A DNA stretch of 39,242 bases, taken from positions 1 through 39,242 of the forward strand of contig JAJDZN010000166.1 in NCBI GenBank assembly GCA_022824585.1, in the 5' to 3' direction. Below are positions 26,434 to 34,868 of this stretch, piece after piece; the first letter of the stretch is position 1, and every line of letters begins with the position of its first letter. The DNA comes from Bryobacterales bacterium. Its GTDB lineage: Bacteria > Acidobacteriota > Terriglobia > Bryobacterales > UBA6623. Position numbers and translations under genes: made by a program. Below the pieces are notes generated by a model, which saw nothing but the letters and a program-made list of their open reading frames with translations, was not told the origin of the DNA and searched no databases.

Positions 26434-27393
26434 ATGTCCGCCCAAAGGCCGATACCGGACTCGATCGACGAGTTGCAGGCGACACTGGCGCGGCAAGACT
26501 ACGTCTGCGATCGCGCGCTGGCGACCTCTGTCTACCTGGCGCTGAAACTCCAGCGCCCGGTACTGCTCGAAGGCGAGGCCGGTGTCGGCAAGACCGAGGT
26601 CGCCAAGGCCCTCGCGGCCGCCCTCGGGCGCGATCTCATCCGCATGCAGTGCTACGAAGGGCTCGACATCAGCCACGCGGTCTACGAATGGAACTACACG
26701 CGCCAGATCCTCGAAATCCAGCTGATGCGGAACGGCGGCGGCTTGGACCGGCGCGATGCCGCCAAGGAGCTGTTTCGGCGGGAATTCCTGCTCGAGCGCC
26801 CGTTGCTGCAGGCGCTCGAGCACCGCGGCCCTCCGCCCGTGCTGCTGATCGACGAGTTGGACCGGGCCGACGACGAATTCGAGGGCTACCTGCTGGAAAT
26901 GCTGTCCGACTTCCAGGTCACGATCCCGGAGCTCGGCACGATCCGGGCTGCCCAGCCGCCAATCGTGCTGATCACATCGAACCGCACGCGCGAACTGCAC
27001 GATGCGTTGAAGCGGCGGTGCCTGTACTGCTGGATCGACTATCCCGATTTCGACAAGGAGCTGCGCATCGTCAACCTGAAGGTCCCCGGCGCTTCGCAGG
27101 CGCTGAGCGAGAGCGCCACAGCCTTCGTGCAGGAACTGCGCGACGCTGAGCTGTACAAGACCTCGGGAGTGTCGGAGACGCTCGATTGGGTGGCTGCGCT
27201 AGTCGCCTTGGACTGCGAGCGCTTGGACGAGCGGCGCGTGGACGAGACCCTGGGCATCCTGCTGAAGAACCAAGAGGACATCGCCGCCGTGCGCGGCGAT
27301 CCGGTCAAGGCGATGCTTGACCGGGCCGCCCACCGGGGGATTCGCACCAGCACGGCGGGACAGGCGGCCGACTCGCCATGGGCCACCTCCTAG
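26434..27393 (+). CDS. coxD: MoxR-type AAA ATPase, CoxD-like
   Basis: 319 residues. Walker A GEAGVGKTE (47-55), Walker B VLLIDELDRAD (about 134-144), GTIRAAQPP and LITSNRTRELHD (sensor 1 region). CoxD-type MoxR ATPases insert the metal-sulfur or copper into the active site together with CoxE and CoxF. The start ATG has only a weak upstream GCAGG. It overlaps coxE by 16 nt. Confidence 0.92.
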   Translation: MSAQRPIPDSIDELQATLARQDYVCDRALATSVYLALKLQRPVLLEGEAGVGKTEVAKALAAALGRDLIRMQCYEGLDISHAVYEWNYTRQILEIQLMRNGGGLDRRDAAKELFRREFLLERPLLQALEHRGPPPVLLIDELDRADDEFEGYLLEMLSDFQVTIPELGTIRAAQPPIVLITSNRTRELHDALKRRCLYCWIDYPDFDKELRIVNLKVPGASQALSESATAFVQELRDAELYKTSGVSETLDWVAALVALDCERLDERRVDETLGILLKNQEDIAAVRGDPVKAMLDRAAHRGIRTSTAGQAADSPWATS

Positions 27394-28541
27394 AAAACCT
27401 GACCCTATTCGCCCGGCTGCTGCGCTCGGCCGGCCTGCCGGTGCCGGCCGGGGCCACCATCGCAGCGGCGCGCGCGCTGGAGCACGTCGACATCGGCCGC
27501 AGGCAGGACTTCCGGCTCGCCCTGCGGACCGCTTTGGTCAGCCGGGCAGAAGACCTGCCGGTATTCGACCACGCCTTCCGCCTGTTCTGGAGCGGGCCCT
27601 CTGGTGCCGGCACCAAGCTCGACCTGCGACCGCTGGGCAGCGAGCGGCGGTTGGGCGATCCAGTGGTCGAAATGGAATCGCTCTCAGGCACCGATCGGTC
27701 TTCCAGCCACGCTAGCGAAGCGACCCTCGAACGAGTGCAGATCAGCACCTACAGCGACCGGGAAGTCTTGCGCGAGAAAGACTTCAAACGGCTCAGCGCC
27801 GAGGAACTGGCCCAAGCGGTGGACATGCTGCGCGAACTGCGCTGGCACCCGGCTCCGCGGCGGACAAAGCGCTGGCAGCGCGGCACGGGGGAAGCACCCG
27901 ACATCCGCGCCCTGCTGGGACGGCTGGCGCGACGGGATACCGACCTGGACAAGATTCCGACCCGCGGCCCGAAGCCCGCCCCGCGCCGCCTGGTGCTGCT
28001 GTGCGACATCAGCGGATCGATGGAGCGCTACACGAGGATGCTGCTGTGGTTCGCCTGCTGCCTGAGCGGGAACCTGGAGCGCGTCGAATCGTTCCTGTTC
28101 GCGACGCGCTTGACACGAATCACCAAGAAGCTGCGCGGGCGGCGCGGCTCCAACCCGCTGCAAGAGGTGGCGCGGCTGGTGCCCGATTGGTCCGGCGGCA
28201 CCCGCATCGGCGATGCCCTGCGCACATTCAATGTCGAGTGGTCCAGGCGCGTCCTGGGACGGCGTGCCGTGGTTCTGGTGGTCTCCGACGGCTGGGACAG
28301 GGGCGAGCCGGAGGCTCTGCGTCGCGAGATTTCCAGGCTCCAACGATCCTGCCACCGGCTGGTCTGGCTCAGCCCGCTACTTGGGGATGCAGCCTACGAG
28401 CCGCTCACGCGCGGCTTGCAAGCGGCACTGCCCTACGTGGATGACTTTCTCCCGGCCCACAATCTCGCCAGCTTGGAGCACCTAGCGGAGCACTTGAACA
28501 GCCTCGAGTCCGTTTCGAGACGCGCGCCGGTACGCCGATAG
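27378..28541 (+). CDS. coxE: VWA-domain protein, CoxE-like
   Basis: 387 residues. The C-terminal half is a von Willebrand A domain with the MIDAS motif DISGS (D210-S214), a second part VPDWSGGTRIGDAL with the metal-ligand T, and VVSDGWDRG. The N-terminal region is a CoxE-like helical domain. It works with the MoxR ATPase in maturation of the molybdenum site. The start overlaps the end of coxD, so it is coupled. Confidence 0.92.
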   Translation: MGHLLENLTLFARLLRSAGLPVPAGATIAAARALEHVDIGRRQDFRLALRTALVSRAEDLPVFDHAFRLFWSGPSGAGTKLDLRPLGSERRLGDPVVEMESLSGTDRSSSHASEATLERVQISTYSDREVLREKDFKRLSAEELAQAVDMLRELRWHPAPRRTKRWQRGTGEAPDIRALLGRLARRDTDLDKIPTRGPKPAPRRLVLLCDISGSMERYTRMLLWFACCLSGNLERVESFLFATRLTRITKKLRGRRGSNPLQEVARLVPDWSGGTRIGDALRTFNVEWSRRVLGRRAVVLVVSDGWDRGEPEALRREISRLQRSCHRLVWLSPLLGDAAYEPLTRGLQAALPYVDDFLPAHNLASLEHLAEHLNSLESVSRRAPVRR

Positions 28542-28548
28542 CAGCCTC

Positions 28549-28557
28549 TGGTAGTCT
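28549..28557 (+). promoter_or_regulatory. Possible internal promoter before coxG
   Basis: TGGTAGTCT, extended -10 like that at 34853-34861. Predicted leader about 12 nt. It lies in the 34 nt gap after coxE and could give coxG extra expression. Confidence 0.3.
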
Positions 28558-28575
28558 TGCGGAAGCGGCTGCAGC

Positions 28576-29028
28576 ATGGACTTCAATAGCAAGTACGAAT
28601 TCGACGCGCCTCCTGAGGCCGTCTTCGACGCCCTGACCAAGCCGGAGACGGTGGCCGGCTGCCTGCCCGGGTGCGAAGCCCTCAAACCCCTTGGGGACGA
28701 CCGTTACGAGGCAGCAATGACGATCGGCGTGGCTGCCATCAAGGGCAGGTTTCGCGGGACCGTGGCCATGCGCGACATGCAGCGGCCGGACTCGTTCACC
28801 CTGCACGTCGACGGCAAGGGCAGCACGGGATTCGCCAAGGGCGAGGCTAGCATCGAGATTGCGCCGAACGGAAGCGGCAGCACGGTCGCAGTGCAGTCGT
28901 CTGCCAAGGTCGGCGGCCCGATCGCCCGTGTCGGGCAGCGACTGCTGGTGGGCACAGCCAAGATGGTGGCGGACAAGTTCTTCGCGTGCCTGCGCAGGCA
29001 GGTGGAGGGGAATTCAAGCCTATCCTGA
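28576..29028 (+). CDS. coxG: CoxG family SRPBCC protein
   Basis: 150 residues. Typical start MDFNSKYEFDAPPEAVFDAL and GCLPGCEALKPLGDDRYEA, followed by an amphipathic helical C-terminus. CoxG-type START-like proteins recruit the dehydrogenase to the membrane or aid its stability. It closes the operon; the gene downstream is convergent. Confidence 0.9.
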   Translation: MDFNSKYEFDAPPEAVFDALTKPETVAGCLPGCEALKPLGDDRYEAAMTIGVAAIKGRFRGTVAMRDMQRPDSFTLHVDGKGSTGFAKGEASIEIAPNGSGSTVAVQSSAKVGGPIARVGQRLLVGTAKMVADKFFACLRRQVEGNSSLS

Positions 29029-29176
29029 CTCCCCTGCCCGCCGAGGCAGCCTCCCCTCGCAGGCGCCGGGAAGGCTTCGACCCTGGGCACAGCTTCAAGG
29101 ACCGAACTCAAGCGGTAGCTGAATCTGGCAGCTCGGCCATCTTGAATGCCCCCTTCGGGCGACTCTACATCTCAGG

Positions 29177-30022
29177 CTACGGCGAGGTGCCGAGTTGATA
29201 CTTGCCTTCAGTGTGCAGATACAGGACACACTCCTCGTCCGAGTCGCACGAGAGCTGATGCGCCGCCTGCCCCTGCGAGCCAAAATAGCTGCCCGGGTCC
29301 AGGCTGTGGGTCTCGGATTCGCCTGACAGCTGGATGCTGGCCCGGCCTTGGATCGTCACGACACGCATCATCGGGGCGCTAGTGCTGAGTTCGCCGCTGT
29401 AACCGGACGGAAGCTTGACGAAGGTGCCGTTCTTCTCGTTGTCCTCGACGCTGCCCCACAGATAGGCCATCTCGGGACCTGCGTCGTCGACCCACTCTGC
29501 ATCCTCCGCCTCCAGCCACATGATGTTTCGCGCTGCGACGTTGATCGGGCGCTCGCCGCTGTCGAACGCTTCATCCGCGGGCTTGACGAGATAGGGTCCG
29601 GACAGGATCTCCAAGAAGATCATGGAGTTCTCGCCCTTCGCGGCGGTGATGTGGTTTTCCCCCGGCGGCTGCGTCCAGAACGAGCCGGGCTCCATCCACA
29701 TCTTCTCCGCAGCAGGGTCGTCGTTGTGAACGGCACCGCTGATCACGACCGCACGGTAAGTGATGTTGTGAATGTGCGGCGGCGACTCAAAGCCGTCCAC
29801 GAACTTGACAAGGACCCCGGACGGCACGTCTGCCCGGATGTCACCCCAGAGCTTGCCCGCCTTCGGGCCGAGTTCGCCGCGCGCGGGATTCAGGGGAATG
29901 AACTCAACGTCCGATCTCTTGACGAGTTTGTTCTCAGGACGCCCGCTAGCCGCAGCCTGCGCCGTTCCCAAGCCAGCGACGGCGACCAACGTCGCGGCCA
30001 GCGTGGCTATGCTTCTCCTCAT
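29177..30022 (-). CDS. Secreted DUF4437 cupin protein
   Basis: 281 residues from ATG 30022. Signal peptide [19 protein letters not shown]... cleaved after AQA. Cupin-like metal histidines lie in [15 protein letters not shown] and PPGENHITA, with a second half carrying [14 protein letters not shown]. The family function is unknown. A Shine-Dalgarno site GGAGGA lies 6 nt before the start; a longer frame from 30190 is not supported. Convergent with coxG (148 nt gap). Confidence 0.85.
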   Translation of the reverse strand: MRRSIATLAATLVAVAGLGTAQAAASGRPENKLVKRSDVEFIPLNPARGELGPKAGKLWGDIRADVPSGVLVKFVDGFESPPHIHNITYRAVVISGAVHNDDPAAEKMWMEPGSFWTQPPGENHITAAKGENSMIFLEILSGPYLVKPADEAFDSGERPINVAARNIMWLEAEDAEWVDDAGPEMAYLWGSVEDNEKNGTFVKLPSGYSGELSTSAPMMRVVTIQGRASIQLSGESETHSLDPGSYFGSQGQAAHQLSCDSDEECVLYLHTEGKYQLGTSP

Positions 30023-30392
30023 GGAAGTTCCTCCCGACTGCCCGCACTTGCCTCGCATGGGAATCGGCGTGCCCCACCAGCATGCCTCTTCGAAGAATAG
30101 CAATGCAGGAAACGCGGACTCTTGTGACCGTCCCTGCGATCTACCCGGCCGCAGTTCACGCTCGGTGACGCAAGACAGCACCCAGCGCAATTACCAGACC
30201 TGGCTCGTGACTGGAGACGGCCGGCCCTGCGCTCACGCCAAGCGGGCCAGGTCAAGTGGCGCGCCGCCCCGCTGCATGTGGCCCCAGACACCCGCGCCTT
30301 TCCAGGCGTGCCGACAGCACTGCACACCGGTGCGAACGGCGGCATAAGGAGCTGCGGTTCGCTGTGCTACCGTCAAGGCAATAGCCCTTTGG
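30023..30392. other. Divergent intergenic region with a palindrome
   Basis: 370 nt between the DUF4437 and ABC genes. No reading frame with a family match and no RNA gene was seen. The palindrome and extended -10 at 30087-30102 are the only clear signals; an 8 bp GGCGCGCC site lies near 30259. Confidence 0.4.
30087..30102 (-). promoter_or_regulatory. Palindrome overlapping an extended -10 box
   Basis: TCTTCGAAGA (30087-30096), a perfect 10 bp palindrome, overlaps TGCTATTCT on the minus strand (TGn plus TATTCT, 30094-30102). It would serve the DUF4437 gene with a leader of about 65 nt, and the palindrome may be its operator. Confidence 0.4.
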
Positions 30393-31340
30393 ATGCCCGC
30401 GCCCGCTGCAGTAGAAATCTCGGAATGCACCTACAGCTACGGCGAGACTCGGGCGCTTGACGCTGTCAGCTTCCAAGTCGCGCCGCGGTCTATCTTCGGC
30501 CTGCTGGGGCCGAACGGCAGTGGCAAGACCACGCTGTTCCGCATCCTCTCCACGCTGCTCGCTCCCGAGAGCGGCAGCGCCAAGCTGTTCGGGATCGATG
30601 TCACCGAGCGACCGATCGAGGCTCGCCGCCAAGTCGGCGTTGTCTTCCAGTCCCAGAGCTTGGACTCCCGGCTGACCGTCGAGGAGAATCTCGCGCACCA
30701 AGGCCACATGTATGGCCTGCGCGGGCACGGCCTCGCCGAGCGCATCGGAGAGGTGCTGGAAAAGGTCGGCCTTGGGGACCGGCGCAAGGATCGCGTGCAG
30801 ACCCTGTCGGGCGGACTGCGCCGTCGGGCGGATCTGGCCAAGGGGCTGCTGCACAGCCCGAAGCTGTTGCTGCTCGACGAGCCGAGCACGGGAGTCGATC
30901 CCGTCGCGCGGCTGGCCTTCTGGCGCTACTTGGAGCAGCTGCGGTCTTCCATGGGCGCCACGGTACTGCTGACGACGCATCTGCTGGAAGAGGCCGATGC
31001 TTGCGACGAGCTGGCGATCCTAGATCGCGGCAAGTTGATCCGCCAGGGCACTCCGGCCGACCTCAAGGCCGAGATCGGCGGCGAAGTCGTCACGCTAGCT
31101 ACTGGCGGCGCAGCCGCTGTCGCGACGGCGCTGGCCGAAGAATTCGCAGTTCAAGACGCCCACGTGAACGGTGACGAGATTCGCTTCGAACATCCCGAGG
31201 GATCGAAGTGGGCAGCGCGCCTGATGACCCGCTTCGGAACTGAGATCGAATCCGTGAAGATCTCGCGGCCCAGCCTCGAAGACGTCTTCCTGCACCACGC
31301 CGGGTACGGGTTCTACGCCGAGAGCGACCAGCGGCGCTGA
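30393..31340 (+). CDS. ABC transporter ATPase, DrrA-type, without a permease
   Basis: 315 residues. Walker A GPNGSGKTT (about 39-47), signature LSGGLRRR, Walker B LLLLDEPSTGVDP and H-loop LLTTHLLEEAD. The C-terminal part (about 225-300) is the DUF4162-like tail of DrrA/NatA drug or sodium exporters. A permease partner is normally next door, but the next gene is convergent (VWA), so the partner is elsewhere or lost. The start ATG has no clear Shine-Dalgarno site. Confidence 0.88.
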   Translation: MPAPAAVEISECTYSYGETRALDAVSFQVAPRSIFGLLGPNGSGKTTLFRILSTLLAPESGSAKLFGIDVTERPIEARRQVGVVFQSQSLDSRLTVEENLAHQGHMYGLRGHGLAERIGEVLEKVGLGDRRKDRVQTLSGGLRRRADLAKGLLHSPKLLLLDEPSTGVDPVARLAFWRYLEQLRSSMGATVLLTTHLLEEADACDELAILDRGKLIRQGTPADLKAEIGGEVVTLATGGAAAVATALAEEFAVQDAHVNGDEIRFEHPEGSKWAARLMTRFGTEIESVKISRPSLEDVFLHHAGYGFYAESDQRR

Positions 31341-31368
31341 ATGCGCGGCGCCCGTCGCTTTGAACTTG

Positions 31369-32340
31369 CTAGATCGCGTCGGCGTAGTAGCCGTTCCGCG
31401 CTTGGATCTTGAGGCCCTTGCCAGCGGCCTTGAGCGAGATCTTGCGAAATCCGGGACTGTCAAGCCCGCGCTTGGGAGTGTAGCCGATGCTGTACTGGCC
31501 GCGCAGTTCATCCTCGATCTGCTTGAAGATCCCCGCCAGGCGGATCCCCCGCGAGACGCGGAATGCGCTGCCGCCGGTTTGCTCGGACATTTTCTTGAGC
31601 GTCCCTGCCCCGGAACCGACGTTGAAGTACGCCCGGCCTGCGAATTGCCGGTCCACGTATTGGATGGTGTACACCACGATGTCGGCGCGCTGAGCCGCCT
31701 CGATGGCCCTCTTCAGGCTGATCTTGCTGCCGTAGTCATAGCCGTCGGAGATCACGACCACCGCCTTGCGCCCGACCTGGTTGCGGAACATCTCGTCGGC
31801 GGCGAGGTACAGCGCATCGTTGAGGGCCGTGCTGGTCGGTTGCTTGTTGCCGCTGGGACCGGGATGCAATCCGCTGGTGGGAACCTCGACCTGCAACTCG
31901 CCCAGGCCCCGCTCGAGCAGTGCCAGAGAGGCGGTGTAGTCCTGCAGCAGCTCGACGTTGCGGTCGAAGCTCATCAGGAATGCCAGATCCTTGTCCTTGC
32001 GCAGGATCGAGCGGAAGAACATCAGTCCCGCGCTGCGCTCGGCGGAGATCAGCGCGCGCTGGCTGCCGCTGGTGTCGATCAACAGGCCGATCGTCAGCGG
32101 CAGATCCGTCTGGTGCGCAAAATAGCGAATCTCCTGCCTGACGCCGTCTTCGGAAAGGATGAAATCGTCCTTGGTCAGGGTGCTGAGCAGGCGCCCGTTG
32201 CGATCCTTGACGGTGGCCAGCAAGTTGACCACCTTCACGTCGAGCGAGAACGTGGGCCCGTCGGCGGCAGTTTCAGCGTCTTGCGCAACAACCGGCAATA
32301 GCGCTAGCAGGGCCGGAAGCAGCAAGGCGAGCGGTCTCAT
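31369..32340 (-). CDS. Secreted VWFA-related (Acidobacterial type) protein
   Basis: 323 residues from ATG 32340 with signal peptide MRPLALLLPALLALLPVVAQ. FSLDVKVVNLLATVKDRNG and LTKDDFILSEDGVRQ, then the VWA domain starting GLLIDTSGS with a MIDAS DxSGS, VVVISDGYDYGS, and a C-terminal part ending GYYADAI. This is the exact layout of the VWFA-related domain family common in Acidobacteria. Function unknown. It starts 1 nt after the cvpA stop, so it is translationally coupled. Confidence 0.88.
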   Translation of the reverse strand: MRPLALLLPALLALLPVVAQDAETAADGPTFSLDVKVVNLLATVKDRNGRLLSTLTKDDFILSEDGVRQEIRYFAHQTDLPLTIGLLIDTSGSQRALISAERSAGLMFFRSILRKDKDLAFLMSFDRNVELLQDYTASLALLERGLGELQVEVPTSGLHPGPSGNKQPTSTALNDALYLAADEMFRNQVGRKAVVVISDGYDYGSKISLKRAIEAAQRADIVVYTIQYVDRQFAGRAYFNVGSGAGTLKKMSEQTGGSAFRVSRGIRLAGIFKQIEDELRGQYSIGYTPKRGLDSPGFRKISLKAAGKGLKIQARNGYYADAI

Positions 32341-32341
32341 C

Positions 32342-32956
32342 CTACATCGAGAGACGGAAGGCCCCGTGATCCGGTTTCCCCCCTTGGACGGCGGACGCGC
32401 GGCTGAAGGAACGGGGCAGGGTCGTTGCGGAGTCGGCTCCGGCAAGATCCCGGACGCGGGCCAGGCCGTCTTGGTACGCGTCGCGCAACGCTTCCGGGGC
32501 CACCGCAGCAGCCGTGCGGGCTAGGTTGAGCACGAACGGGGCGATTCGCGAATCAGCGACCAGTCCCGCAGTGTCGGCGACGGGTTGAAAGGCCACCAGC
32601 GCCAGCAACAGCGCCGCTGCCAAGAGCAGGCCGCGCAGGGCGCCGAACGCGGCGCCTAGCAGCCTGTCGAGCAAGCCCAGGCCCGCCAAGGACCAGACCC
32701 CGGCCAACAGGCGGGCCAGCAGGGCGCCCGTGATCAGACACCCGATGAAGAGCAGCGCGAAGGCCACGGCAGAGGCGACCTTCGCGTTTGAGATCCACTG
32801 GGCCAGATAGCCGGCCAGGAGACCGTAGCCCCACATCGCGACGAGCAGGCCGACGACAAGCGAGGCGATCCTGAGCAATTCCTTGGTCAATCCATTGAGG
32901 GTCGCGCCGATTACCGAAGCCAGCAAGATGGCTCCCAGCACGAAATCGAGCACCAT
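32342..32956 (-). CDS. cvpA: CvpA family membrane protein
   Basis: 204 residues. Four hydrophobic segments (about 1-25, 28-48, 62-88, 102-125) and the CvpA-like start MVLDFVLGAILLA. CvpA proteins are linked to colicin V production and envelope stress tolerance, but the mechanism is unclear. Start ATG 32956 follows GGAGG with 7 nt spacing. The C-terminal tail (about 150-204) is soluble and of no known family. Confidence 0.8.
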   Translation of the reverse strand: MVLDFVLGAILLASVIGATLNGLTKELLRIASLVVGLLVAMWGYGLLAGYLAQWISNAKVASAVAFALLFIGCLITGALLARLLAGVWSLAGLGLLDRLLGAAFGALRGLLLAAALLLALVAFQPVADTAGLVADSRIAPFVLNLARTAAAVAPEALRDAYQDGLARVRDLAGADSATTLPRSFSRASAVQGGKPDHGAFRLSM

Positions 32957-33034
32957 CAGGCATCCTCCGGCATCCGAAGAAGGCACTGCACTCGATTCGG
33001 CTGCGCGATCAAGTCCGACGCTGCCGGCATCGTA

Positions 33035-33655
33035 TCAGGCATGCGCTGGCGACACATCCGCCAACGCTCCCCGGCAAGTGATCACGTAGGCCGGCGGGAA
33101 GTTCAGCCAGACGCGGGTCGAGCGCACCTTGGAAAAGTAGCGTCGCATCAGACTGCCCGTGTTGAAGTACTCGACGCGGCCCTGGTCGAGCTTGATGCGG
33201 TAAAAGTACTGGAACTGGGTGATGGCGCCCTGCGGATGCAAGTACGGCCGCAGCGGCCGGAAGACTGCATCGACAGCCGCGGCATCCATGTTCGCGATGC
33301 CCAGCGAAGAAACGACCGCATCCACGTCGGCGATGCCGCGCCGATCTAGTTCAGCGGTCGCGGTCTCGGCACCGGCAGCCACCACCTGCAGGCGTTCGTC
33401 CGGGATCTCCGAGCGCAGGTAGTCAACGAACTGGGGATTGATCTCGAACGCCAACAGGATGCTGTCAGCGGGCATGCAGCGCAGGATCTCGCGGGTCACG
33501 ACCCCCGTGCCGGGCCCGAATTCGATCACGCAGCGACGCGCCGTGGATCGCAGCGGCTCCACCATCGCCTTGGCGAGGTGCTTGGAACTCGGCGCGACCG
33601 CCGCGGTCTGCTTCAGGTTCCCCAATGCACCCGTGGCGAATCTGACTAGGCTCAT
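33035..33655 (-). CDS. Phospholipid N-methyltransferase-like SAM methyltransferase
   Basis: 206 residues. Motif I VIEFGPGTGVVT (43-54), acidic LAFEINP (motif II) and VVSSLGIANM in place of the usual post-motif-III segment. PmtA-type enzymes methylate phosphatidylethanolamine; rRNA adenine dimethylase-like enzymes look similar. No membrane segment. Convergent/divergent neighbours give no function; it stands 78 nt from cvpA. Confidence 0.78.
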   Translation of the reverse strand: MSLVRFATGALGNLKQTAAVAPSSKHLAKAMVEPLRSTARRCVIEFGPGTGVVTREILRCMPADSILLAFEINPQFVDYLRSEIPDERLQVVAAGAETATAELDRRGIADVDAVVSSLGIANMDAAAVDAVFRPLRPYLHPQGAITQFQYFYRIKLDQGRVEYFNTGSLMRRYFSKVRSTRVWLNFPPAYVITCRGALADVSPAHA

Positions 33656-33711
33656 GTGCTGGTAGTTCCAAGCGCGGACGCGGGCTGCCGGAAGAGTAGA
33701 GCTAACATTAT

Positions 33712-34755
33712 ATGGCGTTGCTCAGGCCCTGCACATTCAGGCTCGCGCCGGGGCGCAAGCGCCTGTCATTGGTGCCGCCCGGGCTGATCGCGGCGTTCGC
33801 GCTGTGGCCGCTGGCGGCTAGCTTGTCGGCGGCGGAAACGCTCGACTTGATCGGCAAGGTCAGTCCGTCCCTCGAGCGCGGCCGGGCCATGCTATCGGCG
33901 GTCCAAAGCCCGTTCCACGTCGAGTCCCCTGTTCGCGAGAGCCGGTTCGCGTTCCGCTCCCTAGCGCCCGGCGGCTACACCCTCGTCGTAATGGACCCCA
34001 GCTGGGGGCTGACGCGGCAGACCGTCCAAGTCACCGAGTCCTTTGCAGACAAGCGGGGCCGCGTCCATGTCGAGGTCGACTTGGATCGCTCGGCAGTCAC
34101 CCGGGCGCGCCGCTTGGAGGACCAAGGCACCGTCTCGGTCGCGGCGCTCAAGGTCACGCCGAAGGCGCGGGCGGCGGTGCGCAAGGCGCACACGCGATTC
34201 GGCAAGGGCGACCAGGAGGGCGGGATCGCCCTGCTGCACAAGGCCGTGGAGATCTCGCCCTCCTTCACGCAAGCCTGGAACGAACTCGGCACGGTGGCGT
34301 ACAAGGCGGGGCGCTACGTCGAGGCGGAAGAGCACTTTCGCACGGCGCTTGACCACGACCCGCTCGCGTTCGAGCCGCTGGTGAACCTGGGCGGCGCGCT
34401 GCTGTCGCAGGACCGTTTCGACGACGCATTGAACTTCAATCTCGCGGCCCAGGGCATGCGTCCCGACAGCGCCCTGGCGAATTCGCAGCTAGGCATAAAC
34501 TTCTTCTACAAGGGCCAATTCCAAAAGGCGCGAGAGTTCCTGCTGCGGGCCAAGTCGGCCGATCCGTCGCACTTCAGCTACCCGCAGCTGTTCCTAGCCG
34601 AGATCTACGGCAAGCAGGGCAGGCTGGACGAGGCGCGGAGCGAGCTGGACGAAATGCTGCGCCTGCACCCAGACTCTCCCGTCACCGAGTTGGCGAGGAA
34701 CGCGCTGCGCCAGCTCGACTCTGCAGCCGCCGCGCCAAGCGCGGGAGCGCCCTAG
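33712..34755 (+). CDS. Exported TPR protein with N-terminal beta domain
   Basis: 347 residues. Hydrophobic signal segment PGLIAAFALWPLAASLSA (about 23-40), a carboxypeptidase-regulatory-like domain (about 60-130; LAPGGYTLVVMD) and about five TPR units at residues 155-325 (ALLHKAVEISPSF; AWNELGTVAYKAGRY; EEHFRTALDHDPL). Likely a periplasmic scaffold. ATG 33712 lies almost on top of a TAACAT-like box, so transcript start and start codon are unclear. Confidence 0.75.
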   Translation: MALLRPCTFRLAPGRKRLSLVPPGLIAAFALWPLAASLSAAETLDLIGKVSPSLERGRAMLSAVQSPFHVESPVRESRFAFRSLAPGGYTLVVMDPSWGLTRQTVQVTESFADKRGRVHVEVDLDRSAVTRARRLEDQGTVSVAALKVTPKARAAVRKAHTRFGKGDQEGGIALLHKAVEISPSFTQAWNELGTVAYKAGRYVEAEEHFRTALDHDPLAFEPLVNLGGALLSQDRFDDALNFNLAAQGMRPDSALANSQLGINFFYKGQFQKAREFLLRAKSADPSHFSYPQLFLAEIYGKQGRLDEARSELDEMLRLHPDSPVTELARNALRQLDSAAAAPSAGAP

Positions 34756-34852
34756 CGCCACGCGGGCTACGTCCCGCGCAGAGTCACCGCGCCGAAGCGG
34801 GCGCTACCCACAGCATTCGTGCGGAGCAGAGAGGCCACGGTCGGGCACCGGG

Positions 34853-34861
34853 TGATAGTCT
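34853..34861 (+). promoter_or_regulatory. Extended -10 promoter of the GH2 gene
   Basis: TGATAGTCT (TGn plus TAGTCT) ends 7 nt before ATG 34869. The predicted transcript starts at the A of ATG; no Shine-Dalgarno site. Confidence 0.5.
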
Positions 34862-34868
34862 GGGACCA

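Noticed and set aside
27378..27393. Frameshift between coxD and coxE
   Set aside because: Both proteins are full length with intact motifs; the 16 nt overlap is normal coupling.
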